Shown here one piece after another: positions 7,546 to 11,243 of a stretch of 11,243 bases of DNA; the stretch's first letter is position 1; each line of letters begins with the position of its first letter. Location of the stretch: positions 1-11,243 of the forward strand of contig JAUWZG010000034.1 of the NCBI GenBank assembly GCA_030615425.1. Direction: 5' to 3'. The DNA is from Dehalococcoidia bacterium. Its GTDB lineage: Bacteria; Chloroflexota; Dehalococcoidia; Dehalococcoidales; BS750m-G39. The notes under the pieces were generated by a model, which saw nothing but the letters and a program-made list of their open reading frames with translations, searched no databases and had not been told where the DNA came from. Made by a program: the position numbers and the translations under genes.

Positions 7546-7574
7546 TTGACAACTAATATTTGCTTCATTATAAT
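7546..7574 (+). promoter_or_regulatory. pyrG: Perfect consensus sigma70-type promoter of pyrG
   Basis: TTGACA (7546-7551), a 17-bp spacer and TATAAT (7569-7574) match the consensus at every position. The start is expected near 7581 in GAAAACC. This start lacks the GGGC-type initial G run used for CTP-sensing reiterative transcription in Bacillus pyrG, so that mechanism is not apparent. Confidence 0.85.
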
Positions 7575-7656
7575 ATTTGAAAACCTGCTCCCCCACCTCA
7601 ATAAACCTAACGCAAGGTTGCTTCTGGATTGAATTCTTGAAGTTTGGTTTTCCCAG

Positions 7657-9297
7657 ATGTCAAAGTATATCTTTGTTACTGGTGGTGTAATTAGTTCCGT
7701 TGGCAAAGGCATCACCGTCGCTTCCATCGGCAACATTCTGAAGAGTCGCCAAATCTCTGTGTCGGTGCAAAAGTTAGACCCTTATCTCAATGTTGACCCG
7801 GGGACAATGTCTCCCTACCAGCATGGTGAGGTATTTGTCACCCAGGACGGAGCTGAGACTGACCTTGATTTGGGCAATTACGAGCGCTTCATTGATGTTG
7901 AGCTTACCGCCGATTCCAGCGTTACCTCGGGTCAAATCTATAGTTCCGTTATCACCAAGGAGAGACGGGGCGATTTCCTGGGAGGAACCATCCAGGTGGT
8001 GCCCCATGTTACCACCGAGATAAAGGAACGCTTTAAGCGATTAGCTGAGAAATCAAAGGCTGAGGTGATTATTATTGAGGTCGGGGGCACGGTGGGTGAT
8101 ATTGAAGGACAGCCCTTCCTAGAAGCCGCCCGACAGATGCGAAATGAGGTGGGTCGGGATAACGTGCTCTATGTCCATGTTACCCTTCTCCCCTACCTCA
8201 ATTCCACTCAGGAGGTAAAGACCAAGCCCACCCAGCACAGCGTTAATGAGCTCAGGCGCATTGGTATCCAGCCTGATATTATCGTCTGCCGCAGTGATTA
8301 CCCCATCTCGGAAGAGATAAGGGATAAAATATCCCTGTTCTGTGATGTGGAGCGAAAGGCGGTCATCCCCCTGCCCACGGTATCCACCATCTATGAGGTG
8401 CCGCTCGTCCTGGAGGAGGAGGGATTGGGGCAACTGATTGTGGCCAAGCTGGGACTTAACCCTCGCCAAACGGACCTGAGCCAATGGCAGGAGCTGGTCA
8501 ACCTTATCAAAACGCCCCGTGAGCCGGTAAATATCGCCCTGGTGGGGGAATACGTGGAACTAAAGGATGCTTACTTTTCAGTTCGGGAGGCACTATACCA
8601 CGCCGCCCTATATCATAGCAGAGATATTGAGATTAGCTGGGTCCCGGAGGAGGCCCTGGAGGCTGATGGGGGCGATTCGGTACTAAGCTCAGCCCAGGGC
8701 ATTGTAGCCACTGGCGGCTTAGGCGTTAAAAATATAGAGGGCATGATAAAGGCAGCAACCTATGCCCGGGAGAACAACATCCCCTACCTGGGGCTGTGCC
8801 TGGGGATGCACGCTATGGTAATCGAGTTTGCCCGCCATGTCCTGGGTTCAGCCGAGGCAAACTCCACCGAGTTTGATGCCTCTACTCGCTATCCAGTCAT
8901 TGACCTCCTCCCCGACCAGAAGGATAAGAAGACCAAGGGAGGCACTATGCGCCTGGGTAACTACCCCTGCCAATTGGCTCCAGGCAGTCATGCCGCTCAA
9001 GCCTATGGGCAGAGCTTGGTCTATGAGCGCCACCGGCATCGCTACGAGTTTAATAATCAATTTCGTGCTCAGCTAGAGAAGGCAGGAATGGTCTGTAGCG
9101 GACTATCCCCCGACGAGCGGCTGGTTGAGGTCTGCGAGCTAGCCAACCACCCGTGGATGGTAAGCTGCCAGTTCCACCCCGAATTTGGCTCCCGCCCCGG
9201 TCGCCCCCACCCCCTGTTCCGCGATTTTATCGGTGTTACCAAAGATGTACTAAGGGAAGGAGCACAGCCGTCGCTACCCCTTTCCCCCAGTTTATGA
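7657..9297 (+). CDS. pyrG: CTP synthase (glutamine-hydrolysing)
   Basis: 546 residues; converts UTP to CTP using ATP and glutamine, the last step of pyrimidine nucleotide synthesis. The amidoligase domain (1 to about 270) opens with KYIFVTGGVISSVGKG (P-loop) and has LDPYLNVDPGTMSPYQHGEV (40-59), GAETDLDLGNYERF, EVGGTVGDIEG (141-151) and KTKPTQHSV. The class I glutaminase domain (about 290-527) has nucleophile Cys381 in CLGM, plus His507 and Glu509 in FHPEF, so the triad is complete. Oddities are His385 where CLGMQ is normal, and GGLGVKN (353-359) where family members usually have GGFGxRG; the second lies in the lid linked to GTP activation. ATG at 7657 fits the family N-terminus, but no Shine-Dalgarno precedes it. 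It has its own strong promoter. Confidence 0.98.
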   Translation: MSKYIFVTGGVISSVGKGITVASIGNILKSRQISVSVQKLDPYLNVDPGTMSPYQHGEVFVTQDGAETDLDLGNYERFIDVELTADSSVTSGQIYSSVITKERRGDFLGGTIQVVPHVTTEIKERFKRLAEKSKAEVIIIEVGGTVGDIEGQPFLEAARQMRNEVGRDNVLYVHVTLLPYLNSTQEVKTKPTQHSVNELRRIGIQPDIIVCRSDYPISEEIRDKISLFCDVERKAVIPLPTVSTIYEVPLVLEEEGLGQLIVAKLGLNPRQTDLSQWQELVNLIKTPREPVNIALVGEYVELKDAYFSVREALYHAALYHSRDIEISWVPEEALEADGGDSVLSSAQGIVATGGLGVKNIEGMIKAATYARENNIPYLGLCLGMHAMVIEFARHVLGSAEANSTEFDASTRYPVIDLLPDQKDKKTKGGTMRLGNYPCQLAPGSHAAQAYGQSLVYERHRHRYEFNNQFRAQLEKAGMVCSGLSPDERLVEVCELANHPWMVSCQFHPEFGSRPGRPHPLFRDFIGVTKDVLREGAQPSLPLSPSL

Positions 9298-9313
9298 TAG
9301 AATACCCACATTT

Positions 9314-9322
9314 AAAGGAGGT
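9314..9322 (+). promoter_or_regulatory. Ideal Shine-Dalgarno of the lipoprotein-protease gene
   Basis: AAAGGAGGT matches the 16S rRNA anti-Shine-Dalgarno fully and sits 7 nt before the ATG at 9330, which fixes this start. It contrasts with pyrG just upstream, which has none. Confidence 0.85.
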
Positions 9323-9329
9323 ATAAAAT

Positions 9330-11243
9330 ATGAGTGCCAAGGGAAAAATAATCTCCTGTATTTTGCTCCTGGCTCTAATGGCTATGCCCCTAGTCGGTTG
9401 CAGAGTCAATTTTCCACCCAGCGCCGATTTCATCTACTCACCACTCTCTCCCACCACCGATGACACTATCTTATTTAACGATAATTCCACCGACGACGGA
9501 AGTATAGTTACCCGGGACTGGAATTTCGGAGACGGGAATACCTCTACGCTACAGAATCCCACTCATTCATTCACCAGTCCAGGCACATATACCGTTAGTT
9601 TAACCGTGACTGACGATGGTGGAGCGTCAGATATCCACACCGTGAACATAACCGTGTCCTCGCCTGCACAAATCGGACCGTGGGATGCTATCGAGATATT
9701 AGTGAAGGAAATAATACCCCCGGCTTCTGCATACATAAGAATTTCGGCATTTATGCTGTCCGAGCCACTGCAAGCAGGTGATGTTGTTACCTCATTCGGC
9801 GGTACAGATTATCCCATAAACGCCAGTACCTGGTTCATCTTTATAGATGACGCACCAGAGGCATTCTATGCTCACAATACCAGATATGTTTTTATGGATG
9901 CCGTAACCGCAGCCTATACTATTGTCAATCAAAGCTGGCCACCCCTGATAAATGGTTTCTCTATGTGGGACACCCAGAATGTGGGTAGAGGACATCTCAT
10001 TGAGCTCTGGTCTATCTTGGATAGTCCGGCGCCTATTGCCAGCGTCATCAGCGATGCTCCCATCGGTGATTACGGGGATGCCCCCGATGAGGAGTGGGAA
10101 CTTTACTATGGAATTATAGCTCATTTCCCCACCCTGTTTAACACCACCAACAGCCACTTCGGTCGTCCGGGAGGACATACCCTCAACGTGGGCGAAGAGA
10201 CGCTGGGAATAAATGTGAGTGCTGAGGTGGATGCCATTGACCCCAACGACCCGGACGGAGTGCCCAATTTAGTTGACGCCGACAGCGATGAGAGAATGTA
10301 TGTCATCATGGAGGGCACCAAAGCCAGACTGGCTTTCACTGTTACCGTTAGTCCCAACGCTCCGGATATAACCCGATACGCCAACGCCTTGATTGATTTT
10401 GACCAGAGCGGAAACTGGAGCACCGGTGCCTTCGGACTAGAGTGGGTCGTGGTCAACCTGGGGGTAAATGTTGCCCCTGGTTCCTCGGAAACAATACTCA
10501 CTCCAGAGTTCTCCTGGGGAAACCAATTGGTGCCTACCTCAGAGGTATGGATGAGGGTAGCGCTAACCAGAGCTGAGGTTGATGAAGCCCTGTTCGCCAA
10601 CGTAGGCGGCTGGGATGGAAGCGGACAATATGCTTATGGTGAAATTGAAGACCACTTCGTTTTTCTCATCGATAACCCGCCGCCACCCGATGGAAATGGA
10701 CCACCACCCGATGGAAATGGACCACCACCACCGGGTCCCAAAAAGGGTCCCTGTGGCTATGATATAAAGTATTACGTCCTTATCATTAACTGTGGGGACA
10801 GCGCCGACCACCTAGGTAAAGGAACCCCTTACCTGCAAGCATCGGCTAACACGATGGCAGGTGTTGCCACTGCCCAAGGTTATATCTCAATGGGTAATCT
10901 TGGTCCCGGCAGCAATTCCCTAGCCGAGCTCGGCGTGGCCTTCGACAATCTGGCTGATGCAGTGCAGTGTGGCGACCATGTCCTGATATATATCTGCGGA
11001 CATGGCCGTGAGAGTGGGGGTATTGCTATCGCCAATAGCGCGGGTAGCGTGCAAGAGTGGTTGAACCCCACAGACCTGGCTAACCTTTTAGGCAAAATCG
11101 ACTCCTGCAAGGATCTGGACTGCGACACGCCGGAGACATGCTGCCACGTTAGTGTGATAATAGAATCGTGTTTCTCAGGAAACTTTAACGTCCCCGGAGT
11201 AACCGGCCCAGGAAGGTCGGTAACCGGAACATCGACTGACACT
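9330..11243 (+). CDS. Lipoprotein with PKD, GEVED-like and clan CD cysteine protease (caspase/C13-like) domains, 3' truncated by window
   Basis: 638 codons, open at the window edge. The N-terminus is a type II signal peptide with lipobox LVGC (Cys24 lipidated), so the protein should be anchored on the outer face of the membrane. Domains: PKD (about 31-110, WNFGDG at 64-69); an unrecognised segment (111-246); a GEVED-like region (about 247-445) starting DYGDAPD (247-253), with an Asp-rich, thrombospondin-3-like DPNDPDGVPNLVDADSDE (304-321, likely Ca-binding) and ending YGEIED (436-441); a Pro-rich linker (about 448-472); then an alpha/beta domain with ICGHG (His558) and IIESCFSG (Cys614), the His-Gly and Cys dyad pattern of clan CD peptidases such as C13 and C14. 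Several extra cysteines (around CKDLDCDTPETCC) may form disulfides. It starts 32 nt after the pyrG stop and may share its transcript. Substrate unknown; proteolytic activity is inferred from the motifs. Confidence 0.9.
   Translation, partial: MSAKGKIISCILLLALMAMPLVGCRVNFPPSADFIYSPLSPTTDDTILFNDNSTDDGSIVTRDWNFGDGNTSTLQNPTHSFTSPGTYTVSLTVTDDGGASDIHTVNITVSSPAQIGPWDAIEILVKEIIPPASAYIRISAFMLSEPLQAGDVVTSFGGTDYPINASTWFIFIDDAPEAFYAHNTRYVFMDAVTAAYTIVNQSWPPLINGFSMWDTQNVGRGHLIELWSILDSPAPIASVISDAPIGDYGDAPDEEWELYYGIIAHFPTLFNTTNSHFGRPGGHTLNVGEETLGINVSAEVDAIDPNDPDGVPNLVDADSDERMYVIMEGTKARLAFTVTVSPNAPDITRYANALIDFDQSGNWSTGAFGLEWVVVNLGVNVAPGSSETILTPEFSWGNQLVPTSEVWMRVALTRAEVDEALFANVGGWDGSGQYAYGEIEDHFVFLIDNPPPPDGNGPPPDGNGPPPPGPKKGPCGYDIKYYVLIINCGDSADHLGKGTPYLQASANTMAGVATAQGYISMGNLGPGSNSLAELGVAFDNLADAVQCGDHVLIYICGHGRESGGIAIANSAGSVQEWLNPTDLANLLGKIDSCKDLDCDTPETCCHVSVIIESCFSGNFNVPGVTGPGRSVTGTSTDT
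10683..10724 (+). repeat. Tandem 21-bp in-frame repeat in the protease linker
   Basis: Two exact 21-bp units (10683-10703, 10704-10724) each encode PPDGNGP and extend a Pro-rich stretch between the GEVED-like and protease domains. In-frame repeats of this kind can change copy number and so linker length. Confidence 0.85.

Larger units (their letters stand above)
7212..7656. other. Divergent intergenic region between the Nudix gene and pyrG
   Basis: 445 bp without a gene. From left to right it holds the Nudix leader with a possible weak minus-strand -10 (7272-7277), a GC-rich nested palindrome (7334-7477) containing a G-quadruplex motif (7415-7432), a consensus pyrG promoter (7546-7574) and a roughly 75-nt pyrG leader. 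The leader has a small hairpin (AACCT at 7604-7608 with AGGTT at 7615-7619). No convincing open reading frame was seen. Confidence 0.8.

Noticed and set aside
9792..11242. Several minus-strand open frames over the 3' part of the window
   Set aside because: The plus strand is continuously open from an ideal ribosome site at 9314 to the window edge and encodes recognisable domains, so these are shadows.
1..11243. CRISPR array, insertion sequence or rRNA gene
   Set aside because: No regularly spaced direct repeats, transposase motifs or rRNA-like stretches were seen.

Overview
The window looks like chromosomal DNA of a bacterium, most plausibly a Chloroflexota (Dehalococcoidia-like) lineage. 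This is inferred from an HspR regulator sitting with a DnaJ-like and a Clp gene, ClpC-like features in the ATPase, and a membrane-anchored PKD/GEVED lipoprotein. No marker gene fixes the taxon.

Layout. Bases 1-85 may hold the last codons of an upstream gene. A plus-strand gene (317-1834) encodes a B12-binding-type radical SAM enzyme with a DUF4070 tail; it is visibly more AT-rich than the genes to its right. A minus-strand tRNA-Ala(GGC) lies at 1977-2052. From there to 7211 everything reads on the minus strand. In transcription order these are a Nudix CoA-pyrophosphatase-like gene, then a stress module of CbpA-type J-protein, HspR repressor and ClpC-type AAA+ ATPase, then a DedA/VTT membrane protein and the tRNA. 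The J-protein gene has a perfect TTGACA-N17-TATAAT promoter, overlapped by an 18-bp inverted repeat that could be the operator for HspR.

The 445-bp divergent gap (7212-7656) holds a 144-bp nested GC-rich palindrome with a G-quadruplex motif, then a second perfect TTGACA-N17-TATAAT promoter for pyrG (CTP synthase, 7657-9297). The glutaminase domain of this CTP synthase keeps its Cys-His-Glu triad but changes usually invariant neighbours. A plus-strand gene follows 32 bases later behind an ideal ribosome binding site and runs off the window (9330-11243, open). It encodes a lipoprotein with a PKD domain, an unrecognised domain, a GEVED-like domain, a proline-rich linker and a clan CD (caspase/legumain-like) cysteine-protease domain. 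It is the most unusual object in the window.

How the genes work together. HspR, the J-protein and the Clp ATPase form a plausible autoregulated protein quality-control operon. CTP synthase and the Nudix enzyme are housekeeping nucleotide and cofactor functions. The radical SAM enzyme and the surface protease look like accessory functions with no obvious partner in view.
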